From JBKHBT01 sp046542255 (GTDB lineage Bacteria; UBP14; UBA6098; JBKHBT01): a stretch of DNA of 24,313 nucleotides. Below the pieces are notes generated by a model that worked only from the letters and a program-made list of their open reading frames with translations, made no database searches and was not told the DNA's origin. The DNA lies in assembly GCA_046542255.1 (NCBI GenBank), contig JBKHBT010000047.1:1-24313 (forward strand), read 5' to 3'. The translations under genes and the position numbers were made by a program. This document shows positions 15,141-22,990 of the stretch, one piece after another; the stretch's first letter is position 1; every line of letters starts with the position of its first letter.

Positions 15141-15641
15141 TTATTTAATATAAATCATTTTATCATGGATTTGTTCATTGCCAGCTATGATTCGGTAGAG
15201 ATATAGCCCACCTGGCATTTTTTCTGGCGCAGTGAATCTAATCGACCATCTGCCGGCCTTTCTGCGATATGTCTTTTCCATTATCCTTTTACCGAATAAA
15301 TCAAATATTTCGATTTTGATATCGGCCTGTTTATCGATATCTATATCGATATATGCCGATGAGTTGAAAGGATTTGGATAGATTCTGCTGATAGCTTTGC
15401 TATCTGGCTTTTGCGGATTTTCTTCGATTGCTTCTCGGCGAACAATAGTCGCAATAAAACCGGCCTCGACAGAGCCTTCCGAAGAATTAGCCCTCCCTAT
15501 AACGGATTTACCAATCGAAGCTGAAAGATTATTGCTCTCAGATTCTGCTTTTCCGCCGCCATTATCGATAACCGATGATTTCATATCGGTTTGAGCGAAT
15601 ATGACAAGGGTAAAAAGGAACAAAAACCCAAGTTTCTTCAT
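15141..15641 (-). CDS. Small secreted protein with T9SS type A sorting domain
   Basis: A 166-residue protein with a signal peptide (MKKLGFLFLFTLVIFAQ). A short segment follows with a pattern I recognise from secreted FCB proteins: a GGG, then SNNLSASIGKSVIGRANSSE and GSVEAGFIATI. The last 80 or so residues are a T9SS type A sorting domain: YPNPFNSSAYIDIDI, IKIEIFDLFGKRI, PGGLYLYRI and a terminal KMIYIK. In this system the domain directs passage across the outer membrane and is often removed or attached to A-LPS. Little is left besides the sorting domain, so the passenger part is only about 65 residues. A good AAAGGAGA Shine-Dalgarno precedes the ATG. The fibre gene follows after 9 bases, so the pair is probably co-transcribed. 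Confidence 0.9.
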   Translation of the reverse strand: MKKLGFLFLFTLVIFAQTDMKSSVIDNGGGKAESESNNLSASIGKSVIGRANSSEGSVEAGFIATIVRREAIEENPQKPDSKAISRIYPNPFNSSAYIDIDIDKQADIKIEIFDLFGKRIMEKTYRRKAGRWSIRFTAPEKMPGGLYLYRIIAGNEQIHDKMIYIK

Positions 15642-15888
15642 AGCTCTCCTTTTGTTTTTATAGATGGTTATTGTTTAATCACTCTGGATTTTCTCTTTTA
15701 CAAATTGTATCTTAATTGCATATAAACATTGCTCTATTAATACACATTAACCTATTATAATCAATGTCTTTCTAATCTGAAATAATTTTGACCAATTCTG
15801 TTAATAATGAATATAATAGAGTACAACTAAAAATGAAAGAAAAAAGCTTTAGTAATTGCTCAGGAAAAAAAGATGACAAATTAATTCT
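15642..15888 (-). promoter_or_regulatory. Intergenic region with candidate promoter for the fibre operon
   Basis: This 247-base AT-rich gap separates two minus-strand genes. On the minus strand a perfect TATAAT lies at 15754-15759 with no good -35 at the right distance. A second option pairs TTGATT (15759-15764) with TATTAA (15737-15742) at 16 bases. Either would give a leader of roughly 90-110 bases before the ATG at 15641. For the upstream gene, only a weak hairpin followed by a T run (minus strand, about 15840-15861) could act as a terminator. No gene is visible. Confidence 0.35.
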
Positions 15889-17706
15889 CTATTCGATCGG
15901 GCCATCATATTTCTCTCGAATCTCTGTGAAAAAGCTAAGGTGTATCAGTATAAAAGGTGGAATGAGAGCAATTACTATAAGTGCGAGTGCATTTAGTATG
16001 AAATAGGTAGAAATGGCACCGCGGACATAATGATAGGCATCTGTTATGAGAACATAAGTCATAATCGCTGTGATGTAGGCTACAATATTGGTTTTCGTGT
16101 ATGTAATCATGAGATAAAATGCGAAGATTCCCAGTATAAAATTACCCGCCAGAAGAACCGCAAATAGCTCTGGCGAAGTTCCCTGAAGGAGCGTCCCGAT
16201 TGCTATTGATACAAATACCATTATCTTAAAATAGAAACGCCTTTTGAATCTTAGCAATAAAATACCGAATAAAGTTATTATTATTGGTAACAAGGTGATT
16301 ATTATTTCAAAGAGCTGTTGGATAGTATTTATAGCCGGGAATATTCCGGAATAGGAAGGTATAGTAGAAATCGAACGCTGGCCAAGAATGAAGGTGCTTC
16401 CTATCGTAAGGCCGCTTTTACCACCTATCCACAAAAGGAAATTATGAATACCCATCAGCGCAATAGCAGATAAAAGGCCGGTGAGAATACCATCGCGCAT
16501 ATAAAGAAGCCTGTCACGGCGGCGGTCTACTATAGGCGGAACAATCGTCCGAAGGGTTCTCCAGGCTATAAGCGCAACAAGGGAGAAAAACATAAATCTC
16601 GATACAAAACTCACCGCACCGTTTTCAATATTGGTATGAGTAGGAATAAGATTGGCGGCCGCTATTAGCTCGATGATAAATACCATTAGGATTATTTTGC
16701 CATAAGATTTATCCCAGATTCCATATCTTATGAAGCTCTTGCTAAATCTAATCAAAATCAGGACAGCCGCTACTATAATAAATAGGCCGATTAAAATCCA
16801 TCGGAAATAATTCCAGGAATTCTCTTTTTGAAGGAACCAGTATTCTGGCAAAGCAATAGAAACCTGCATATTCTGAATCATGCCATCGATTAAGTCCTGG
16901 TTTATCTGCACCAATGCGCCTTCGCAGATTATATCCGATTGCCAGATTAGATGTTTGTCATATCGAAGGCCTTCGGGCTTGACATCTGCTATTTCGAATT
17001 TATCGATATCTATACCGGCGAGAATTATGGCTCTACGGCCAAGTGCTATTGCTTCTCTGATCTCCTGGTTTTTTGCCCCCTTTGTTTGGATTTCCGCTGG
17101 CTTTGTCTCTGTAATCTCTAAAGAGTCTTTGCTTTCGAGAGTGTCCAAAAGAGAATCATTGGACAAATTCAAAGCAGAATCGGCATTTCGCAATGAGTCT
17201 ATCGCCTTTTGCGTCTCTTTGATGATAGATATCGCTTCTTTGGGCGATCGTACATCTTCGATACTATTACGCATCCTTTTCATAGGATTTTCAGCATAAG
17301 TGAAAATTCTACCATCCGAAGGGTCTATCCAAACATATGCCTTCTGGCCTTCTGATTCATATTCGAGTTTATAGAGCGATAAAGGCACTCCCAATTTACG
17401 TATATCATCGATGGCACCAAGATTGCAGAAACGATTAAGATATGTCAATTGCCCGATACCTATGAGTTTCTGCACATCTATCGTCTTGAACTTGTAATCC
17501 TCTGGATTATGGCCCATTCTTTCTATCGCTGTTTTGCCTCGCTCAATCGATTTATGTGGCGCTAATGAAACAAGGTCTATGAAATCGCCCTGTGGCAAAA
17601 AAGCCAGAAATAGAATAAGGCCGATAAACGCCAATGCTCCAAGCTGATGTTTTAGCTTCTTATCGAGTCCTTTATATGGCCTTGGTTTTGGCTTGAGATT
17701 ATTCAT
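15889..17706 (-). CDS. Polytopic membrane protein with large periplasmic domain, unknown function
   Basis: I cannot assign this 605-residue protein. A basic N-terminus precedes one transmembrane segment (about 25-42). About 260 residues, probably periplasmic, follow with a Ser/Asp/Glu-rich linker (about 175-215), and then roughly nine hydrophobic helices to the C-terminus. The soluble part seems to contain two related units: GKTAIERMGHNPEDYKFKTI near residue 57 and GRRAIILAGIDIDKFEIADV near residue 225. This architecture recalls large CPBP-type membrane proteins of candidate phyla, but I do not see the EExxxR motif of those proteases. If related, it would be degenerate. It starts two bases after the polA stop, so it belongs to that operon. 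The link to polA is probably positional only. Confidence 0.8.
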   Translation of the reverse strand: MNNLKPKPRPYKGLDKKLKHQLGALAFIGLILFLAFLPQGDFIDLVSLAPHKSIERGKTAIERMGHNPEDYKFKTIDVQKLIGIGQLTYLNRFCNLGAIDDIRKLGVPLSLYKLEYESEGQKAYVWIDPSDGRIFTYAENPMKRMRNSIEDVRSPKEAISIIKETQKAIDSLRNADSALNLSNDSLLDTLESKDSLEITETKPAEIQTKGAKNQEIREAIALGRRAIILAGIDIDKFEIADVKPEGLRYDKHLIWQSDIICEGALVQINQDLIDGMIQNMQVSIALPEYWFLQKENSWNYFRWILIGLFIIVAAVLILIRFSKSFIRYGIWDKSYGKIILMVFIIELIAAANLIPTHTNIENGAVSFVSRFMFFSLVALIAWRTLRTIVPPIVDRRRDRLLYMRDGILTGLLSAIALMGIHNFLLWIGGKSGLTIGSTFILGQRSISTIPSYSGIFPAINTIQQLFEIIITLLPIIITLFGILLLRFKRRFYFKIMVFVSIAIGTLLQGTSPELFAVLLAGNFILGIFAFYLMITYTKTNIVAYITAIMTYVLITDAYHYVRGAISTYFILNALALIVIALIPPFILIHLSFFTEIREKYDGPIE

Positions 17707-17708
17707 CT

Positions 17709-20378
17709 TCAGTGAATGTCTGCCCAGCTTTCTCCGCTCTGCACATCGACTTTGATCGGTACATCCATATCGATTGCATTTTCCATGATCTCTTTGAGGA
17801 TTTTGCCGAATTTTTCTACATCATCCTTATGGACTTCGAAAAGCAGTTCATCGTGTATCTGAAGAATCATCCTGGCGCGTAGGCCTTCTTCTTTTAGCCT
17901 ATCGGCTACTCTTATCATGGCGATCTTTATTAAATCGGCAGATGTGCCCTGAATCGGTGTGTTAATTGCAGTGCGCTCGGAAAATTGCCGCATCTGATAG
18001 TTCTTTCCATCGATGTCTGGCAAGAAGCGTCTTCGTCCCATCAAAGTTGTTACGAATTTCTGCTCTTTGGCCTTTTCGACAATCTCATCCATATATTTTT
18101 TAACGCCGGGATATTTATTGAAATACTCATCGATAATTTTCTGCGATTCCTTGACCGTGAAATCGATATCCTGTGAAAGTCCATATGCCGAAAGGCCGTA
18201 TACAATGCCATAATTGACTGCTTTGGCAGCACTTCTCTGGTCTGAATCTACTTCATCTTTCTCCAATCCAAAGACCTTGGCAGCGGTCGATGTATGGATA
18301 TCTTCGCCATCTATGAAGGCCTGTTTCAGATTCTCATCATCTGAAATATGTGCCAGAATACGAAGCTCGATTTGTGAATAGTCTGCGCTCAGTAGTATTT
18401 CATCTTCATTCTGCGCCCGGAATGCCTTTCGCACCTCACGGCCTTTTTCGCCGCGAATCGGGATATTCTGAAGGTTCGGGTTAGAAGATGAAAGCCTGCC
18501 TGTCGCTGTAACAGCTTGATGAAGTACAGAATGAATCCTGCCAGTATCGGGATTTATCGAATCGGGAAGTTTATCGGTATATGTCGAAAGCAGCTTTTTG
18601 ACTTTACGATATTTTACAATAATATCCGGCAATGGGTGAAGCTTCGATAGAGCCTCGAGGACTTCCATATCGGTAGATGGGCCGGTTTTTGTCCTTTTCT
18701 GTGGTGGAAGGTTGAGCTTTTCGAATAGAATTTCGCGAAGCTGCTTGGGCGAATCCAGATTGAACTCTTCGCCGGCTTGCTCCCATGCTGCCTGCTGCAA
18801 CTCATGTGCTTCATGTGTGAATTTATCCGATAAATCCTTCAAAATATCGATATTTATATAGACACCGATTTTCTCCATTTCATAGAGAACATCCATGAGC
18901 GGTTTTTCCATATCATTATAGAGGCTGAGTAGCTTTTCATTCTCGAGTTTGTTGACAAGAATTTTGCGCATTTTATGCAATGATACAGCACGCTGACAAC
19001 AGGCCCTGGCAGCACTATCAACAGCAATAGCCTTGTAACTTGAACGGCGCGAAGGCAATAGCTCCTTAAATGGCTCAACCTGTACCGCAAGATGGCTCAT
19101 AATATCAAATTCGAGATTATGGCGATGTACAGCGGGTGCAAGTAAATATGAAGCCAGTTTGCTATCGAAGCCCTCCAGGTATTTTCCCAGTAGATGCCTA
19201 CCGCCTTTTAGGTCATGCATCGTGATTTCAGTGCAATTATCAAGATAGGGCAATACAATGTCTTTGAAGTCGGATAATGCAATATTTTCGCCATCATCGA
19301 AGAGTTTTTCATCGTCCTTATGTCCTACCGGGATATATATGGCTTTGTCATCGCCGGAATAGAACGCAACGCCTACTATCTGGCCATCGAAGGGCTTTTC
19401 GCCTTCCCATAAAATATACAAAGCCGTCTCAAAACCTGCCCAATCTGACCATTTTTTAATATCCTCTTTGCTGCCTGCAATAACGATCTCGACTTCGGTT
19501 TCTTTGGATGGTAGAATTTCTTTCATCAGGGATTGCAGCTCGAGTTTTTCGAAAATTTCGGCGAGTTTTTTATAATTTGCGCCGCCGCGTTTCATATTCT
19601 CGAAATCGATATCGCCACAGTCGATGTCATAGTCGATCTGGACGAGTTTTTTCGATAGATATGCCTGTTCTTTGGAATTTTCCATCTTCTTTTTGACCGC
19701 TCCAGAAAGCTCATCGATATTGTCATAGATATCATCGAGGTCTTTATATTTGTCCAGAAGCTTTTGCGCAGTCTTTTTGCCAACACCTTTGACGCCCGGA
19801 ATATTATCGGAAGAATCGCCAACCAGAGCGAGATAGTCAACGATCTGCGATGGCGAGACTCCCATTCTCTCTTTGGCATTCTCTTCAGTGTACATTGTCT
19901 CCTGGCTCCTGCCGCCGCGCCCGGGTGACAGGACATGGATATCCTTGTCGATTACCTGCAAAAGGTCTTTATCGCCAGTTACGATAACCGGATTATAGCC
20001 CTTTTTGGCCGCTTTTCTCGCGATTGTCGCCATTATATCATCCGCTTCGGTGCCTCTTTTCATGATAATTGGTATTCCCATATTTTCGATTGTTTCATTT
20101 ACATATGGAAGGACATCGCGAAGTTCGTCTGGCATTTTTTCGCGCGTTGCTTTGTAGTCTTCGTAAAGCTCGTGGCGCTGGGTTTTGCCGCCGGCATCGA
20201 AAACAAAGGCGATATGTTCGGGATCGCGTTCACGAAGTATCTTCAAAATAGAATTGACTACACCGAAAATCGGCGAAGTATTAAGGCCCTCGGAATTTCT
20301 CAGAGGATGGCTTATAAAAGCAAAATATGCGCGATAAACAAGCGCAGTGCCATCGAAAAGATAAAGTTTCTCAGCCAT
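17709..20378 (-). CDS. polA: DNA polymerase I with degenerate 3'-5' exonuclease domain
   Basis: This family A polymerase removes RNA primers and fills gaps. The 5' nuclease (residues 1 to about 290) is intact: DGTALVYRAYFAF, FDAGGKTQRHELYEDYKATR, GTEADDIMATIA, VTGDKDLLQ and VGDSSDNIPGVKGVGKKTA. The polymerase motifs are also intact: DYSQIELRILAHIS near 668, RSAAKAVNYGIVYGLS near 715-730, and QIHDELLFEV near 840. The middle domain lacks the proofreading residues. The place of the DTE motif reads TALYILWEG (about 315-323), and the NLKYD position reads DLKGG (about 387). The metal-binding acidic residues are therefore missing, as in Taq-type enzymes. The 889-residue length is near normal. The ATG overlaps the upstream hydrolase stop by 8 bases, with GAGGTG as Shine-Dalgarno. 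Confidence 0.96.
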   Translation of the reverse strand: MAEKLYLFDGTALVYRAYFAFISHPLRNSEGLNTSPIFGVVNSILKILRERDPEHIAFVFDAGGKTQRHELYEDYKATREKMPDELRDVLPYVNETIENMGIPIIMKRGTEADDIMATIARKAAKKGYNPVIVTGDKDLLQVIDKDIHVLSPGRGGRSQETMYTEENAKERMGVSPSQIVDYLALVGDSSDNIPGVKGVGKKTAQKLLDKYKDLDDIYDNIDELSGAVKKKMENSKEQAYLSKKLVQIDYDIDCGDIDFENMKRGGANYKKLAEIFEKLELQSLMKEILPSKETEVEIVIAGSKEDIKKWSDWAGFETALYILWEGEKPFDGQIVGVAFYSGDDKAIYIPVGHKDDEKLFDDGENIALSDFKDIVLPYLDNCTEITMHDLKGGRHLLGKYLEGFDSKLASYLLAPAVHRHNLEFDIMSHLAVQVEPFKELLPSRRSSYKAIAVDSAARACCQRAVSLHKMRKILVNKLENEKLLSLYNDMEKPLMDVLYEMEKIGVYINIDILKDLSDKFTHEAHELQQAAWEQAGEEFNLDSPKQLREILFEKLNLPPQKRTKTGPSTDMEVLEALSKLHPLPDIIVKYRKVKKLLSTYTDKLPDSINPDTGRIHSVLHQAVTATGRLSSSNPNLQNIPIRGEKGREVRKAFRAQNEDEILLSADYSQIELRILAHISDDENLKQAFIDGEDIHTSTAAKVFGLEKDEVDSDQRSAAKAVNYGIVYGLSAYGLSQDIDFTVKESQKIIDEYFNKYPGVKKYMDEIVEKAKEQKFVTTLMGRRRFLPDIDGKNYQMRQFSERTAINTPIQGTSADLIKIAMIRVADRLKEEGLRARMILQIHDELLFEVHKDDVEKFGKILKEIMENAIDMDVPIKVDVQSGESWADIH

Positions 20379-21132
20379 TTTTCACCTCGATTGTCATAAG
20401 GTCTCTGGCGATTTTGAATTTTGGAGAATGTGCAGGTGGTATAAATTCCGATAGTGGCATCGGAAGATGAGTGATATATACATCGCCTATATCGAATTTA
20501 TCGACGAAGGCAGGTAGATTTTCCATTTCATAGTGCATTCCTTCGATAATCATGCAGCCGATTTTGCCGGCAGCGAGTGGCTTTTCAAGGTCGGAAAGCC
20601 GGCCGATATCGGCGGAATAGAGAAGCCTGCCCTTTTTGGCTTCGATAATGAAAGAAAATGCATCGAGCCTCTTCATATTATGCTTTCTCATATCCTCTGC
20701 ATAGCCATCGAGATGCGTGGTAAGATTGGGAATAATATCAAATTTGCCTGCATCGATTTTTTTGCCATCTTCAATTTGATTGATATTGAAATCGAAGCTG
20801 TATCTTTCCGGCCAGATAAATGATAGGTCGAAGAGGGATTTTGCCGGCTGGATTGCTTCTTGAGGAAGAAAGATTTCAATCGGTGATTTTCGCTTTTTGA
20901 GATGGAGCAATTGTAAAAAAGTCGTAAGTCCTGCAACATGGTCTGGATGTGTATGGCTAATTATTATATGCGATATTGTCTCGAGATCGAGCCCTGCCTG
21001 CAAAACCCTTCGAGTAAGGCCTTCGCCGGCATCGAGCAGGATATTCTGTCCATCTTGCTCGCAGAGTATAGCACTCGAAGCCCGGTCGATGACTGGCATT
21101 CCTGAAGCTGTTCCCAAAAACGTAACTTTCAT
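20371..21132 (-). CDS. Metallo-beta-lactamase-fold hydrolase, RNase Z-like
   Basis: The 253-residue protein has the two-zinc signature HTHPDH (H60, H62, D64, H65 in IISHTHPDHVAGL). Further likely ligands are H140 (TTHLDGY), D175 (YSADIGR) and H222 (ITHLP). The N-terminus MKVTFLGTASGMPVIDRASS, with a GT.SG.P segment and then LLDAGEG, is that of the RNase Z / ElaC branch. Such enzymes trim tRNA 3' ends, but close relatives act as phosphodiesterases or on other substrates. The usual RNase Z flexible arm is not evident, so I leave out a symbol. It is the first gene of the run with polA. The ATG follows AAGGGA. A weak promoter, TTGAAT N17 TATTTA, lies upstream on the minus strand (21197-21225). 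Confidence 0.88.
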   Translation of the reverse strand: MKVTFLGTASGMPVIDRASSAILCEQDGQNILLDAGEGLTRRVLQAGLDLETISHIIISHTHPDHVAGLTTFLQLLHLKKRKSPIEIFLPQEAIQPAKSLFDLSFIWPERYSFDFNINQIEDGKKIDAGKFDIIPNLTTHLDGYAEDMRKHNMKRLDAFSFIIEAKKGRLLYSADIGRLSDLEKPLAAGKIGCMIIEGMHYEMENLPAFVDKFDIGDVYITHLPMPLSEFIPPAHSPKFKIARDLMTIEVKNG

Positions 21133-21369
21133 TCTTATTCCCTTTTAATGACTATTGATTTAATCTGTAAGGCTCAAGCTTCTTGCCTTATTCTCATAAA
21201 TACTAAAATTAAAGCACTTATTCAAAGTAGCAAGTCTTTTATCATAAAATAGAAAAATGATTGTTTTGCTCATTTATAATTGGCTTAATTAGTCGCCCCT
21301 GAACAGCCCACAGCACCATCTTAATCTAAATCTTCCGATTCTTTAACAAATCATCAATTTGTGGGATAT

Positions 21370-21451
21370 TTTTGCAATATGTGCCAACAATTTAGCATCA
21401 AGCGCAGCGAATAAGCCTGAAACTTAAACATTGGTAGATAATATTGCAAAA
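21370..21451. repeat. 11-bp perfect inverted repeat flanking 60 bases
   Basis: TTTTGCAATAT (21370-21380) is the exact reverse complement of ATATTGCAAAA (21441-21451), with 60 bases between them. No target-site duplication is obvious and the interior encodes nothing. It could be a small non-autonomous mobile element, a protein-binding pair or chance in AT-rich DNA. Confidence 0.5.
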
Positions 21452-21461
21452 CAATTCTTTT

Positions 21462-21507
21462 TCTCCCTCCTTTTGAAAAAGGGAGATGCCCGAACTGGCA
21501 GAGGGAG
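21462..21507. repeat. Compact palindromic intergenic element (CTCCCT...AGGGAG)
   Basis: TCTCCCT (21462-21468) pairs with AGGGAGA (21480-21486) around an inner TTTT/AAAA stem. A second hairpin follows at once, TGCC-CGAACT-GGCA (21487-21500). A further AGGGAG (21502-21507) could pair with the first CTCCCT instead, giving one long stem around both. This design, AGGGAGATG then a hairpin then CAGAGGGAG, resembles dispersed intergenic repeats I recall from other bacterial genomes. Only one copy is in the window. Confidence 0.55.
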
Positions 21508-21541
21508 CTCTTTCAAATCAACCATTATAACAAATAATACC

Positions 21542-21570
21542 TTGCAAAGAACAATATTATGATATATAAT
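21542..21570 (+). promoter_or_regulatory. Sigma70-like promoter of the T9SS paralogue array
   Basis: TTGCAA (21542-21547) and a perfect TATAAT (21565-21570) are spaced by exactly 17 bases. The predicted transcript would start near 21577, leaving a leader of about 42 bases before the ATG at 21619. The position also argues against the in-frame ATG at 21559, which lies inside the promoter. No other promoter is seen between the paralogues, so the array may be one transcript. Confidence 0.55.
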
Positions 21571-21618
21571 AGAAATATAAGAATAAAGACTTTGATTTCT
21601 TGTGAAAGGACAAAAAAA

Positions 21619-21706
21619 ATGAAAACAAAAATCTTACTAACAATTTTAACCATAGCAATCCTATCTTCACCGCTTTTGGCGCAGAGGGATTCGCTTTGTA
21701 TGAGGA
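21619..21706 (+). repeat. Direct repeat: signal-peptide end of paralogue 1 (second copy 22975-23062)
   Basis: The first 88 bases of paralogues 1 and 2 match at 87 positions; the single difference, near base 57, is synonymous. Downstream of this block the two genes diverge sharply within a few bases. Confidence 0.93.
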
Positions 21707-22962
21707 TGGTTGATACTTGGGCAGATGATTCACTTGACCATATTTCTGAAACTGTAGAGTATTATGATGGTTATTTTATTGTGGGTTTACTCGATTATGT
21801 AGGCATTTTTCATATTGATTCTACTGGGACAATTGTATTAGATACCATGATTTTAGACTTTTACTCAAACATTTCTCATATTGCAATCAAAGATTCAATA
21901 TTGTTTTGTCCATCAGTACGCAGAATTCACTCTTTTAACATAGCATCACCAGAAAGACCTGTAGTTATTGACTCCATTGAAATGTTATGGGATCGTTATG
22001 ATACACCAAAGCAATTGATGGTTCACGATACATTGTTGTATTTTCAGCATGGTTATCGATTTTATGAATGTAACATTTCTAACCCGGATAGCATCAGGGA
22101 GCCAACATGGATAGGCTTAGGAGGTTCTCCCTTTTCACATAGTTTCCCTTATTTTTATGATGGTGATGCTGGTCGGAACGAATATCGCCCACCAGAATAC
22201 TTCCGTGAATTTATTATTCATGAAATATCTGGTGATTCTATTGTTTCTGACACGTTTCGCATCGAATCTAATCTACGGCAGTGGATAAGTTTAAGAGATT
22301 TTACAGTTATTGACTCCTTCTTTTTTATGGCCCTCAATGGTGGAAATCCAGAATTCCCTCCAAATTATGTTCTAGAAGCCTATAAATACAGCTCATCGCT
22401 TGATTCGATCTGGCTTTTAGACAGCTGGGAAGATACTTTATGTCATTTACCAAATACAGCGATAAATTCAAAAGATTCATTGCTATTTTTGTCGGTTGAT
22501 AATTGGTTTTACGTGTTTTCAGCCACTAACCCAGCCGATTTGCAGGTAAAAGCTTATTATCATGACCCAAATGCAACTTCATATCTAAGAGCAGCGATTA
22601 TTGGCAGCCTTTTGGTAGTTCCTACATATTTTGAAGATAGTTTAGGAATCTCGATTTTCGAATATCCATGCTCAACCTGCGACGGCAATTGCGAATTAGA
22701 GCAAGAAATACCTAATGAGCTAAATATAGATGTTTTTCCTAATCCTTTTAACTCAATTTGCCAAATTGAACTGCCCGATTTTAGAGAACCTTCTCAGCTT
22801 CGTATATTAGATATAAACGGGAATACCATAGTCGATAAAAAGATTGAATCAGACATAAAGATTTATCCCTGGAATGCTAAGGATTTGCCTAGTGGGGTTT
22901 ATCTGATTACGCTAATAAATGGTCAGACGACAATCACGCGAAAAGTATTTCTAATCAAATAG
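21619..22962 (+). CDS. T9SS-exported protein, probable beta-propeller, paralogue 1
   Basis: The start is the ATG at 21619 (447 residues). It has GAAAGG upstream and begins with the same signal peptide as the next paralogue (MKTKILLTILTIAILSSPLLAQ). An in-frame ATG at 21559 would put 20 charged residues before it. The middle, about 300 residues, shows spaced segments such as FNIASPERPVVIDSI, ECNISNPDSIREPTWIG and FSATNPADLQVKAYYHD. These recall the blades of LVIVD-type beta-propellers. A cysteine-rich joint CSTCDGNCEL (about residue 352) leads into a T9SS type A sorting domain: VFPNPFNSICQIELP, LRILDINGNTIVD, LPSGVYLITLINGQ and a terminal TRKVFLIK. It is probably a secreted or surface-attached protein; the ligand is unknown. 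Confidence 0.88.
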   Translation: MKTKILLTILTIAILSSPLLAQRDSLCMRMVDTWADDSLDHISETVEYYDGYFIVGLLDYVGIFHIDSTGTIVLDTMILDFYSNISHIAIKDSILFCPSVRRIHSFNIASPERPVVIDSIEMLWDRYDTPKQLMVHDTLLYFQHGYRFYECNISNPDSIREPTWIGLGGSPFSHSFPYFYDGDAGRNEYRPPEYFREFIIHEISGDSIVSDTFRIESNLRQWISLRDFTVIDSFFFMALNGGNPEFPPNYVLEAYKYSSSLDSIWLLDSWEDTLCHLPNTAINSKDSLLFLSVDNWFYVFSATNPADLQVKAYYHDPNATSYLRAAIIGSLLVVPTYFEDSLGISIFEYPCSTCDGNCELEQEIPNELNIDVFPNPFNSICQIELPDFREPSQLRILDINGNTIVDKKIESDIKIYPWNAKDLPSGVYLITLINGQTTITRKVFLIK

Positions 22963-22990
22963 AAAGGCGACAAAATGAAAACAAAAATCT
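22936..22990 (+). repeat. Direct repeat: junction between paralogues (second copy 24259-24313)
   Basis: The 55 bases covering the last eight codons and stop of one paralogue, the 12-base spacer and the first codons of the next are identical at both junctions, offset by 1323 bases. The second copy runs to the window end, so the true repeat is probably longer, about 140 bases with the signal-peptide block included. Confidence 0.93.

Larger units (their letters stand above)
21133..21558. other. 426-base intergenic region between divergent operons
   Basis: No gene is credible here. From left to right it holds a weak minus-strand promoter for the hydrolase (21197-21225) and a GC-richer patch around 21291-21320. 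It also holds a small hairpin (ACAAAT at 21346-21351 with ATTTGT at 21357-21362), an 11-base inverted repeat and a compact multi-hairpin element, both listed separately, and the start of the plus-strand promoter. Several separate repeat-like elements in one gap suggest it has collected mobile or dispersed sequences. Confidence 0.6.

Noticed and set aside
15788..16006. Plus-strand 72-residue frame starting with TTG
   Set aside because: It lacks a Shine-Dalgarno, begins in an AT-rich gap and half of it is antisense to the membrane protein gene.
16880..17299. Plus-strand 139-residue frame
   Set aside because: It is antisense to the 605-residue membrane protein and its composition follows from that gene.
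19935..20399. Plus-strand 154-residue frame antisense to polA
   Set aside because: polA on the other strand has all its motifs here; no independent start signal or domain was seen.
21559..21618. Upstream start for paralogue 1, adding 20 residues
   Set aside because: The ATG at 21559 lies inside the likely promoter and would put charged residues before a signal peptide that in paralogues 2 and 3 starts at MKTKI.
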